DNA of 64,000 nucleotides from Ramlibacter terrae. Its GTDB lineage: Bacteria; Pseudomonadota; Gammaproteobacteria; Burkholderiales; Burkholderiaceae_C. The stretch lies in assembly GCA_013127575.1 (NCBI GenBank), contig CP053418.1:1984001-2048000 (forward strand), written 5' to 3'. Positions 55,968 to 64,000 of this stretch are shown here, in pieces (position 1 is the stretch's first letter; the number at the start of each line of letters is the position of its first letter). Under the pieces are notes generated by a model that did no database searches, was not told where the DNA came from, and saw only the letters and a list, made by a program, of their open reading frames with translations. A program made the translations under genes and the position numbers.

Positions 55968-57465
55968 ATGAAGCTGAAAAGTCTGGTCGCCGCCGCGGCC
56001 CTCGCGGTGTCCGCAGCGCATGCCGCGCCGCCTTTGCCCAAGTACAACGTCGACACCTCGCAGGCCACGGTCTCGGGCCTCTCGGCCGGTGGCTTCATGG
56101 CCAACCAGCTGGGGTACGCGTACTCCTCCTATTTCAAGGGCGTCGGCGTGTTCGCCGCCGGCCCGTACATGTGCGCCGGCCTCAACAACTACACGGCCTG
56201 CATGTACAACGCGACGATCAGCGCCGCGCAGCTGACGACGATGCAGAACAGCCTCAATGCGTTCAGCAGTTCGGGCGCCATCGACAACAAGGCCAACGTG
56301 GCCGGCCAGCAGGTCTACATGTTCGTCGGCAGCAGCGACTACACCGTGGGCCCCAACCCCATGGCCGCCGCCCGCACGCAGTACACCAACAACGGCGTGC
56401 CGGCGGCCAGCCTCGAATACGTGCAGCGCGCGAGCACGGCGCACGTGTTCCCCACCGACTTCGACGCCACCGGCAACAACGCCTGCAGCTCCAGCGCCTC
56501 GCCCTACATCAGCAACTGCGGCTACGACGGCGCCAAGGCGGTGCTGAGCAAGTTCTACGGCACGCTCAACCCCCGCAACAACGCGCCGGCCGCCGGCAAC
56601 TACATCGAGTTCGACCAGACCGCCTTCAGCACCAACCCGGGCATGGCGGCCAACGGCTGGGCCTACGTGCCGGCCAACTGCGCGGCCGGCGCGCAGTGCC
56701 GCGTGCACGTCGCGCTGCACGGCTGCCAGCAGGGCTACGCCACCATCGGCGACAAGTTCGTCAGGAACACCGGCTACACGCGCTGGGCCGACACCAACAG
56801 CCTGATCGTGCTGTTCCCGCAGGCCAAGGTGGACAGCACCAACCGCCAGACCGCCGCCAGCGGTTCGCTGCCCAACCCCAACGGCTGCTGGGACTGGGTG
56901 GGCTGGTACGGCAACAACTTCGCGCAGAAGGCGGGCACGCAGGTCGCCGCCATCAAGGCGATGGTCGACCACGTGTCCTCGGGCACCGGCTCCGGCGGCG
57001 GCACGCCGGCGCTGCCGGCGCCTACCGCGGTGGCCACTTCCGGAGCGACCACCAGCACGATGAAGATCACCCTGGGCTGCCGTGACCGGCGCCGCCAGCT
57101 ACAACGTCTACCGCAACGCCAACAAGACCAATGCGCTGCCGGTCTACGCCACCACCTTCACCGACAGCGGCTTGCAGCCCGGCACCGCGTACACGTGGAC
57201 CGTGCGCGCGGCGGACGGCAACGGGGTCGAAGGCGCCGCGTCGGCGCCCGCCGGCGGCACGACGCAGGGGACGACGCCGCCGCCCACGGCCACCTGCACC
57301 ACCGCGACCAACTACGCGCACGTGGCGGCCGGCCGCGCCACCACCGCCGGCGGCTACACGTATGCCAAGGGTTCGGGCCAGAACATGGGCCTGTACAACG
57401 TTTTCTACACCACCACCCTGAAGATGACCGGCACGAACTACTACGTGATCGGCACCTGTCCCTAG
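55968..57465 (+). CDS. Secreted poly(3-hydroxybutyrate) depolymerase with fibronectin III domain
   Basis: ~498 residues. Signal peptide (LVAAAALAVSAAHA), catalytic domain with the lipase box G37-L-S39-A-G41 in TVSGLSAGGFMANQLG, the oxyanion-type VHVALHGCQQGYATIG and CWDWVGWYG. Pro/Ala linker, a fibronectin III module (WAAVTGAASYNVYRNANKT...GLQPGTAYTWTVRA) and a C-terminal ~60-residue domain (NYAHVAAGRATTAGGYTYA) probably binding polymer. Acts outside the cytoplasm. The single indel at ~57071 (KITWAAVTG) is CCTGG with an added C. Sits 6 bases before livG, inside the importer operon. Confidence 0.9.
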
Positions 57466-57471
57466 GAGACC

Positions 57472-58244
57472 ATGAGCCTGCTTGCCACCAAGGACCTGAC
57501 CGTCCGCTTCGGCGGCCACGTGGCGGTCAACGGCGTCACCTGCTCGTTCGAGCCGGGGACACTGACCGCCATCGTCGGCCCGAACGGCGCCGGGAAGACG
57601 ACCTACTTCAACCTGATCTCGGGCCAGCTCAAGGCGAGCAGCGGCACGGTGACGCTGGGCGGCCGCGACCTGTCGAAGGACTCGGCCTCGCAGCGCACGC
57701 GCGCCGGACTCGGCCGGGCCTTCCAGCTCACCAACCTGTTCCCGCGCCTGACGGTGCTGGAGAACGTGCGGCTCGCCGTGCAGGCCACGCGCGACGGCAA
57801 GCACCGCCGCGGCCTCAACCTGTGGAGCGTGTGGAGCGACCACAAGGCGCTGGTGCAGCGCGCCGACGAGATCCTGGTCGCGGTGGCGATGAAGGACAAG
57901 GAACACGAGTTCGTGGCCAACCTGCCGCACGGCGACCAGCGCAAGCTCGAAGTCGCGCTGCTGATGGCGCTGGAGCCGCAGGTCTTCATGTTCGACGAGC
58001 CCACCGCCGGCATGAACGCCGCCGAGGCGCCCGTCATCCTCGACCTGATCCGCCAGCTCAAGGCGGACAGGAGCAAGACGATCCTGCTGGTGGAACACAA
58101 GATGGACGTGGTGCGCGAACTGGCCGACCGCATCATCGTGCTGCACAACGGCGCGCTGGTCGCCGACGGCGAACCGGCCGAAGTGATCGCGTCGCCAGTG
58201 GTGCAAGAGGCCTACCGGGCGTTGCCCCGAAGGAGGCCGCATGA
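57472..58244 (+). CDS. livG: Liv-type ABC transporter ATPase (LivG)
   Basis: ~257 residues. Walker A IVGPNGAGKTTYFNLISG, Q-loop AFQLTNLFPRLTV, signature region LPHGDQRKLEVALLMAL (a divergent LSGGQ), Walker B VFMFDEPTAGMN, H-loop LVEHKMDVV. The frame break at ~58218 (EAYLGVAPKEAA) is CCTGG, setting the TGA at 58242-58244 that overlaps the livF ATG. Confidence 0.92.
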
Positions 58245-58964
58245 GCGCCGACCTGCTGACCCGGCCGGCGTGCAGACGCACATCGGCGCGTACCACATCC
58301 TGCACGGCGTCGACCTCGCCGTGCCGCGCGGCCAGCTCACCATGCTGCTCGGCCGCAACGGCGCCGGCAAGACGACCACGCTGCGCACGATCATGGGCCT
58401 GTGGCGCGCGTCGCAAGGCCGCATCACGTTCAACGGCAACGACATCACGCAGGCGCCGACGCCGCAGATCGCCGGCCGGGCATCGCCTACGTGCCCGAGA
58501 CGATGGGCATCTTCGCCGACCTCACGGTCAAGGAGAACATGCTGCTGGCCGCCCGCGGCGCCAAGCATGCGGCGCAGATGGACGAGAAGCGCCTGCAGTG
58601 GATCTTCTCGCTGTTCCCCGCCGTCGAGAAGTTCTGGAACCACCCGGCCGGCAAGCTGTCGGGCGGGCAGAAGCAGATGCTCGCCGTGTCGCGCGCCATC
58701 GTGGAGCCGCGCGAGCTGCTGATCATCGACGAGCCGAGCAAGGGCCTGGCGCCCGCGATCATCAACAACATGATCGACGCCTTTGCGCAGCTCAAGGCGA
58801 GCGGCGTGACGATCCTGCTGGTGGAGCAGAACATCAACTTCGCCAAGCGACTGGGCGACACCGTGGCCGTGATGGACAACGGCGTGGTGGTGCATGCCGG
58901 CGCCATGAAGGAACTCGCGGAGAACGAAGAGCTGCAGCGCTCGCTGCTGGGGCTGGCGCTATGA
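58241..58964 (+). CDS. livF: Liv-type ABC transporter ATPase (LivF)
   Basis: ~241 residues. Walker A LLGRNGAGKTTTLRTIMG, IAYVPETMGIFADLTVKEN, signature KLSGGQKQMLAVSRA, Walker B LLIIDEPSKGLAP, and LVEQNINFAKRL. Overlaps livG and livH by four bases each. Breaks at ~58263 (LLTLAGVQ) and ~58479 (IAGLGIAYV) are CCTGG. Confidence 0.93.
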
Positions 58965-59944
58965 ACATGCTGAAGGATTTCGACTGGAAACCGCTGGCCC
59001 CGGTGCCGGTGCTGGCGCTGCTGGTGCTGCCCTTCATCGGCTCGGGCTCGACGTGGGTGACGCTCACCGTCGCCGGCCTGGCGATGGGCATGATCATCTT
59101 CATCATCGCCTCGGGCCTCACGCTGGTGTTCGGCCTCATGGACGTGCTGAACTTCGGCCACGGCGTGTTCATCGCGCTGGGCGCCTTCGTGGCGACCAGC
59201 GTGCTCGGTGCGATGGGCGACTACACGTCGTCCGGCAGCATCTGGGTCAACATGATGGCGGTGCTGCCGGCGATGGTCGTGGCCATGCTGGTCGCCGCCG
59301 CGGTGGGTCTGGCCTTCGAGCGCTTCATCGTGCGGCCGGTGTACGGCAACCACCTCAAGCAGATCCTGATCACGATGGGCGGCATGATCATCGGCGAGGA
59401 GCTGATCAAGGTCATCTGGGGCCCGATGCAGATTCCGTTGCCGCTGCCCGAAGGCATCCGCGGCGCCATCCTGCTCGGCGACGCCGCGGTGGAGAAGTAC
59501 CGCCTGATCGCCGTCGTGGTCGGCCTGCTGGTGTTCGGCCTCCTGCTGTGGACGCTGACGCGCACCAAGATCGGCCTGCTGATCCGCGCCGGCGTGCAGG
59601 ACCGCGAGATGGTGGAGTCGCTCGGCTACCGCATCAAGGTGCTGTTCGTCGGCGTCTTCGTCGTCGGCAGCGCACTGGCCGGGCTGGGCGGCGTGATGTG
59701 GGGCCTGTACCAGCAGAACGTCGTGCCGCAGATGGGCGCGCAGGTCAACGTGCTGATCTTCATCGTGCTGATCATCGGCGGCCTCGGCTCGACGACGGGC
59801 GCGCTCGTCGGCGCGCTGCTGGTCGGCCTGATGGCCAACTACACCGGCTTCCCGGTGCCGAAGATGGCGCTGTTCTCCAACATCCTGCTGATGATGGCCA
59901 TCCTGCTGTGGCGGCCGCAGGGCGTCTACGCGCTGAGCAAGTAA
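58961..59944 (+). CDS. livH: Liv-type ABC transporter permease (LivH)
   Basis: 327 residues, ~8 transmembrane helices, intact. Marks: ASGLTLVFGLMDVLNFGHGV, ALGAFVATSVLG, RAGVQDREMVESLGYRIKVL (EAA-like loop) and GLGGVMWGLYQQNVVPQMG. Forms the channel with LivM. Confidence 0.94.
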   Translation: MNMLKDFDWKPLAPVPVLALLVLPFIGSGSTWVTLTVAGLAMGMIIFIIASGLTLVFGLMDVLNFGHGVFIALGAFVATSVLGAMGDYTSSGSIWVNMMAVLPAMVVAMLVAAAVGLAFERFIVRPVYGNHLKQILITMGGMIIGEELIKVIWGPMQIPLPLPEGIRGAILLGDAAVEKYRLIAVVVGLLVFGLLLWTLTRTKIGLLIRAGVQDREMVESLGYRIKVLFVGVFVVGSALAGLGGVMWGLYQQNVVPQMGAQVNVLIFIVLIIGGLGSTTGALVGALLVGLMANYTGFPVPKMALFSNILLMMAILLWRPQGVYALSK

Positions 59945-59954
59945 GGGCACGACG

Positions 59955-61017
59955 ATGCTGCACCGACTTCTTTCCAACGACCTGCCGCGCAGCCATCATC
60001 CTGGCCGCGGTCCTGCTGGCGATCTTCGTCGCGCTGGCGCTCACGCCCTTCCTGATCCCCGGCGTCAAGGCGCTGAACGTCGCCGCCAAGGTGCTGGTGT
60101 TCATCGTGCTGGTCGCCAGCTTCGACCTGCTGCTCGGTTACACCGGCATCGTCAGCTTCGCCCACACGATGTTCTTCGGCATCGGCGCCTACGGCATCGC
60201 GATCGCCTCGACGCGCATGGGGGCAGGGTGGGGCGCGATCGCTGTCGGCCTCGGCGGTGCGCTCGCGATCTCGCTGGTGCTCGCCGCGGCCATCGGCCTG
60301 TTCTCGCTGCGGGTGCGCGCGATCTTCTTCTCGATGATCACGCTCGCGTTCGCGGCGGCGTTCCAGACGCTGGCTTCGCAGCTGTCCGAGTTCACCGGCG
60401 GCGAAGACGGCCTGACCTTCAAGATGCCCGAGTGGCTGTCGCCCTCGTTCGAGCCCTTCGAGAACCCGGTGTTCGGCATCACCATCGACGGCCGCACGCT
60501 CTGCTACTACCTGCTCTTCGTGACGGCGGTGGTGCTCTTCCTCGCCATGCTGCGCATCGTCAACTCGCCCTTCGGCCGCGTGCTGCAGGCGATCCGCGAG
60601 AACGAGTTCCGCGCCGAGGCGATCGGCTACCGCGTCGTGGTGTACCGCACCGTGTCGAGCGTGCTGTCGGCGCTGTTCGCCACGCTGGCCGGCGCGATGC
60701 TCGCGATCTGGCTGCGCTACAACGGGCCGGACACCACGCTGTCGTTCGAGATCATGCTCGACGTGCTGCTGATCGTCGTGATCGGCGGCATGGGCACGGT
60801 GTACGGCGCGGTGATCGGCTCGGGCCTGTTCGTCGTCGCCCAGAGCTACCTGCAGGACCTGCTGCGGGTGGCGAGCGAAGGCACGGCGAGCCTGCCCCGG
60901 CTGTCGGCGCTGCTCTCACCCGACCGCTGGTTGCTGTGGCTCGGCGTGCTGTTCGTGCTGTCCGTGTACTACTTCCCGACCGGCGTGGTGGGACGCCTGC
61001 GCGCCCGCGCAACCTGA
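59955..61017 (+). CDS. livM: Liv-type ABC transporter permease (LivM)
   Basis: ~354 residues, ~9 transmembrane helices: DLLLGYTGIVSFAHTMFFGI, AIRENEFRAEAIGYRVVVYR (EAA-like loop), LLIVVIGGMGTVYGAVIG. N-terminal frame break at ~59988 (NDLPGAAIILAAV) is an expected CCTGG with two bases lost. The TGA shares its A with the ATG of the hydrolase gene. Confidence 0.92.
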
Positions 61018-61907
61018 TGGAGCACCGCATGGCACCCACCTCCCACTACGTCACCTGCGCCGGCCGCGAGATCCACTACACCGAGTGGGGCGCGCAGAAC
61101 GCGCCCACGGTGATCGCGTGGCACGGGCTGGCCCGCACCGGCCGCGACATGGACGAACTGGCGCAGGCGCTGTCCGACCGCTTCCGCGTGGTCTGCCCCG
61201 ACACCATCGGCCGCGGCTACAGCCAGTGGAGCCCGGACCCGGGCAACGAGTACAAGCTGGAGTTCTACGCCGGGCTCGCCGCGGAGCTGATGGACCAGCT
61301 CGGCATCGAACGCGCGCACTGGGTCGGCACGTCGATGGGCGGAGCGATCGGCACGGTCTGCGCCGGCGGCATCTTCCAGCCGCAGCTGGCCGACCGCATC
61401 CAGAGCACGGTCCTCAACGACAACGCGCCGCGGCTCGCCACGGCGGCCGTGCAGCGCATCCGCGAGTACGCGGGCAACCCGCCGGCCTTCGATTCGATGG
61501 CCCAGCTCGAAGGCTTCTTCCGCACGGTCTACAAGCCCTACGGGTGGCTGAGCGACGCGCAGTGGCGACGGCTGACGGAGACGTCGACGCGCCGCCTTCC
61601 GGACGGCCGCGTAACGCCGCACTACGACCCCGCGATGGTGCGCCAGTTCATCGACCATCCGCGCGACTACGACCTGTGGGAGCACTACGACCGCATCCGC
61701 GTGCCGGTGCTGGTGCTGCGCGGGGCCGAGTCCGATCTCGTGCTGCCGGACGCGGTGGCGGAGATGCTGACGCGCGGTCCGGGCCGGCTCGGGCTGGCGC
61801 GGGTCGTCGAGGTGCCCGGTTGCGGGCATGCGCCTGCGTTGAACGTGCCGGAGCAACTCGATCTGGTGAAGGGGTTCATCGGGCAGCACGAGGCGGTCGC
61901 TGCCTGA
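61017..61907 (+). CDS. Alpha/beta hydrolase
   Basis: 296 residues, intact. Canonical fold with the oxyanion HGLARTGRD, nucleophile serine in HWVGTSMGGAIGT, the acid aspartate in LRGAESDLVLP and histidine in PGCGHAPALN. No signal peptide, so cytoplasmic. Coupled to livM (1-base overlap) and last in the sigma-54 operon. Plausible job: cleave imported hydroxybutyrate oligomers or a related ester; this is inference from position. Confidence 0.9.
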   Translation: MEHRMAPTSHYVTCAGREIHYTEWGAQNAPTVIAWHGLARTGRDMDELAQALSDRFRVVCPDTIGRGYSQWSPDPGNEYKLEFYAGLAAELMDQLGIERAHWVGTSMGGAIGTVCAGGIFQPQLADRIQSTVLNDNAPRLATAAVQRIREYAGNPPAFDSMAQLEGFFRTVYKPYGWLSDAQWRRLTETSTRRLPDGRVTPHYDPAMVRQFIDHPRDYDLWEHYDRIRVPVLVLRGAESDLVLPDAVAEMLTRGPGRLGLARVVEVPGCGHAPALNVPEQLDLVKGFIGQHEAVAA

Positions 61908-61915
61908 CCCCTGTC

Positions 61916-61935
61916 ATTGCGGGCTCGACCCGCGA
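61916..61935. terminator. Small hairpin between convergent genes
   Basis: ATTGCGGG-CTCGA-CCCGCGAT, a short stem in the 32-base gap between the hydrolase and hemH stops. It may act as a weak bidirectional terminator. Confidence 0.35.
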
Positions 61936-61939
61936 TCCA

Positions 61940-63041
61940 TCAACCCGGCGCACCCAGCGCCATCGCCCGCGCCTTCCTGTCGCCCCCAACTGCGCATCCT
62001 CCGCCGACTGCGTCGGCCAGCCGGAGAGGTGCCGTTCCGCGATGCCGCCCAGCGCGGTGATCCACTCGTCGTCCGCGTTCAGGCACGGCAGGTAACGGAA
62101 CTGCTTGCCGCCCGCGGCAGGAAGGCATCGCGCGCTTCCTGCGCGATCTCCTCCAGCGTCTCCGGGCAATCGCTGGTGAAGCCCGGGCACACCACGTCCA
62201 CGCTGCGCGTGCCGGCCTTCGCCATCGCGACGAGCGTGGGTTCGGTGTACGGCTCCAGCCACTTCGCCTTGCCGAAGCGGGACTGGAAGGTCACGGTGTA
62301 CCGCGTCGCGTCCAGCCCCAGCCACTCGGCCAGCAGGCGCGCCGTCTTGCGGCATTCGCAGTGGTAGGGGTCGCCCGGGTGCAGCGTGCGTTCGGGCACG
62401 CCATGGAAGCTCAGGACGAGGTGCTCGGGCCGTCCGTGCGTCTGCCACTGCCGCTCGATGCCGCGGGCCAGCGCCTGCACGTAGCCGCGGTCGTCGTGGT
62501 AGCGGTTCACGAAGCGCAGTTCGGGGATGCTGCGCTGCCGCTTCGTCCACGCATTCACCGCGTCGATCAGGCTCGCCGTGGTTGTGCCGGAGTACTGCGG
62601 ATAGGCGGAGAGGATCACGATGCGCGACGCGCCCGCCGCGACCATCGCATCGAGCCGGTTCGCGATCGAGGGCGTGCCATAGCGCATGGCGTAGTCGACG
62701 AGCACGCGGTGCCCGCGTTGCCCGAGCCAGCCTTGCAGGCGCTTGGCCTGCCGTTCGGTCCACACGCGCAGCGGCGAGCCTTCCTTCGTCCAGACCGTCC
62801 GGTACTTGGCGGCGGACTTCGAGGAGCGGAACGGCAGGATCACGCCATACAGCAGCGGCAGCCACACGGCGCGGGGAATCTCGACGACGCGCGGGTCGCC
62901 CAGGAACTCGGCGAGGTAGCGCCGCACGGCGGGCGCGGTGGGTTCGTCCGGCGTACCGAGGTTGCAGAGCAGCACGCCGGTGGTGGCCGCTCGCGCGTGG
63001 TCGTGTGCAGCTATTTTCTTACCCGGAACGTTCGCATCCAT
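61940..63041 (-). CDS. hemH: Ferrochelatase
   Basis: ~368 residues. TGVLLCNLGTPDEPTAPAVR at the start, AMRYGTPSIANRLDAMVAAG, LSAYPQYSGTTTASLIDAV, catalytic histidine in LVLSFHGVPERTLHPGD and CPGFTSDCPETLEEI. Inserts Fe2+ into protoporphyrin IX at the inner membrane. The break at ~62113 (FLAAGGKQFRYLP) is CCTGG; a G-run loss at ~61985 restores the family-like end RKARAMALGAPG. Divergent from the HAD gene with only 17 bases between start codons. Confidence 0.93.
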
Positions 63042-63045
63042 GCGG

Positions 63046-63059
63046 TATTCTCGCCGCCA
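63046..63059 (+). promoter_or_regulatory. -10 element with leaderless start
   Basis: TATTCT (63046-63051), seven bases, ATG 63059. There is no space for a Shine-Dalgarno site between it and the divergent hemH start. Confidence 0.45.
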
Positions 63060-63749
63060 TGCTCGACCTGTCGAAAATCAGGGCCATCAGCCTCGACCTG
63101 GACGACACGCTGTGGCCGATCTGGCCCACCATCGAGCGCGCAGAGAAGGTGCTGCACGACTGGATGGTGGAACACGCCCCCATGGCGGCCGCCTTGTTCT
63201 CCAGCCCGGTGGCGCTGCGCGAGATCCGCGAGCACATGGGCAACACGCGGCCGGACCTCAAGCACGACATGAGCGCGCTGCGGCGCGAGTCGATCCGGCT
63301 GGCGCTGTACCGCGCCGGCGAAGACCCGCTGCTCGCCGATCCCGCCTTCGACGCCTTCTTCGACGAACGCCAGCGCGTGACGCTGTTCGACGACGCGCTG
63401 CCGACGCTGGAGTTCGGCTTCGCGCTACCCGCTGGTCAGCCTGTCCAACGGCAACGCCGACATCGAGCGCGTGGGCATCGGCAAGTTCTTCCGCGCCGCC
63501 ATCACGGCGCGCGAGTTCGGCGTCGGCAAGCCCGATCCGCGCATCTTCCACGCCGCCGCCGGCGCGGCCGAAGTGCAGCCCGAAGAGATCCTGCACATCG
63601 GCGACGACGCCACCCTCGACGCGCTGGGCGCGCTCAATGCGGGCATGCAGGCTGCATGGCTCAATCGGTCCGATGCCCTGTGGCCGCACGAGCAGCAGCC
63701 GCAGGTGACGGTGGCCAGCCTCACCGAGCTGTGCGAGATGATGGAGTGA
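63059..63749 (+). CDS. HAD-superfamily hydrolase
   Basis: ~231 residues. Motif I SLDLDDTLWPIWP (nucleophile D13, acid D15), motif II VSLSNGN, motif III lysine in EFGVGKPDPRIF, motif IV HIGDDATLDALGALNAGM. Probably a small-molecule phosphatase of the YjjG/phosphoglycolate group. The break at ~63428 (LEFLASRYPLVSL) is CCTGG with two bases lost. The 3' end overlaps the next gene on the other strand by 29 bases. Confidence 0.9.
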
Positions 63750-64000
63750 GGGCCGCCGCCACCTGCAGCCCGGCGCGCACGGCGCCTTCGAGCGTGGCCG
63801 GGTAAGGCCCTTCCACGTAGTCGCCGCAGGCCCACAGGCCCGGTGCGATCGCGATGCCGGGCCGCCGGAGGTTCGGCGTGCAGGCGAAGGTCGCGCGCTT
63901 CTCCACCACGGTCTGCAGGGGCTGGACGTTCCAGCCGAGCGCCCGCGCCTGCAGCAGCACCTGCATTTCGATCGCCTCGCGCTCGCGTTCGCTGGCGCTG
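63721..64000 (-). CDS. FAD-dependent oxidoreductase, HpnE-like, C-terminal fragment
   Basis: Last ~92 residues of a protein continuing beyond the window. QTVVEKRATFACTPNLRRPG is followed by the flavin-binding end of amine-oxidase/desaturase proteins, GLWACGDYVEGPYPATLEGAVRAG. This tail is typical of hydroxysqualene dehydroxylase (HpnE) type proteins in this group. Identity is uncertain because the N-terminal FAD motif is outside the window. Confidence 0.65.
   Translation of the reverse strand, partial: SASEREREAIEMQVLLQARALGWNVQPLQTVVEKRATFACTPNLRRPGIAIAPGLWACGDYVEGPYPATLEGAVRAGLQVAAALTPSSRTAR

Noticed and set aside
55968..58244. Apparent PHB depolymerase/LivG fusion
   Set aside because: The long frame is shadow sequence; the depolymerase ends at 57465 after one CCTGG correction and LivG starts at 57472 in another frame.

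Overview
The window looks like the chromosome of a high-GC betaproteobacterium of the Burkholderiales, most like Comamonadaceae (Ramlibacter/Variovorax type). The evidence is gene order and protein style: glyA-nrdR, cysS-alkA-accA-tilS-lysC-tRNA-Ser, ribH-nusB-ybgC-tolQRA, and many tripartite or ABC solute importers with paired periplasmic binding proteins. I see no insertion sequence, prophage, CRISPR array or rRNA. The sequence is housekeeping plus transport and catabolism.

One technical fact governs all reading here. About 85 single- or double-base indels interrupt otherwise intact genes, including essential ones (dnaE, accA, glyA, ribD, tolQ, lysC). In my reading at least 70 sit where the protein family predicts CCTGG or CCAGG, most often with the central T/A, one C or one G lost. 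This is what a long-read consensus with Dcm-type (CCWGG) cytosine methylation would look like. I therefore annotate each gene as one reading frame across these indels, and apparent fusions or splits of neighbours are treated as artefacts.

Layout. 1-1717: 3' part of dnaE, convergent with a PhnD-like/rhodanese protein (1718-2913). 3128-14719, all minus strand: ribD, ribE, two sensor kinases, ribBX (RibA half lacks its zinc cysteines), ribH, nusB, an aminotransferase, ybgC, tolQ, tolR, tolA. 14763-18041: a type IV pilin-like protein, nrdR, glyA under a ZTP riboswitch, and a lytic transglycosylase. 18042-18848: a long non-coding stretch with a sigma-70 promoter and two terminators. 18849-27150: a large DUF349 protein, mtfA, lpxH, two cyclophilins, an L,D-transpeptidase and a TPR protein. 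27331-32788: cysS, alkA, accA, tilS, lysC and tRNA-Ser(GCU). 32905-35041: a J-domain membrane protein, small proteins and a Nudix hydrolase.

35026-41545 is a 2-aminoethylphosphonate locus: binding protein, ATPase, permease and PhnW on the minus strand, divergent from a PhnZ-like HD oxygenase and an EamA exporter. 42017-43660 encodes a secreted DUF2334 protein. 44240-49352 holds a class III aminotransferase with a TAXI-TRAP transporter, and 49944-52908 a TctCBA tricarboxylate-type transporter. 53047-61907 is the most system-like block: a PAS/sigma-54 activator, then a sigma-54 promoter driving a Liv-type ABC importer with a secreted poly(3-hydroxybutyrate) depolymerase and an alpha/beta hydrolase embedded in it. 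It reads as a depolymerise, import and hydrolyse unit. 61940-64000: hemH, a HAD hydrolase and the 3' end of an HpnE-like flavoprotein.

Several genes (32905, 34274, 41573, 63059, perhaps 53047) have a -10-like hexamer ending 6-7 bases before the start codon and no ribosome binding site, which suggests leaderless mRNAs.
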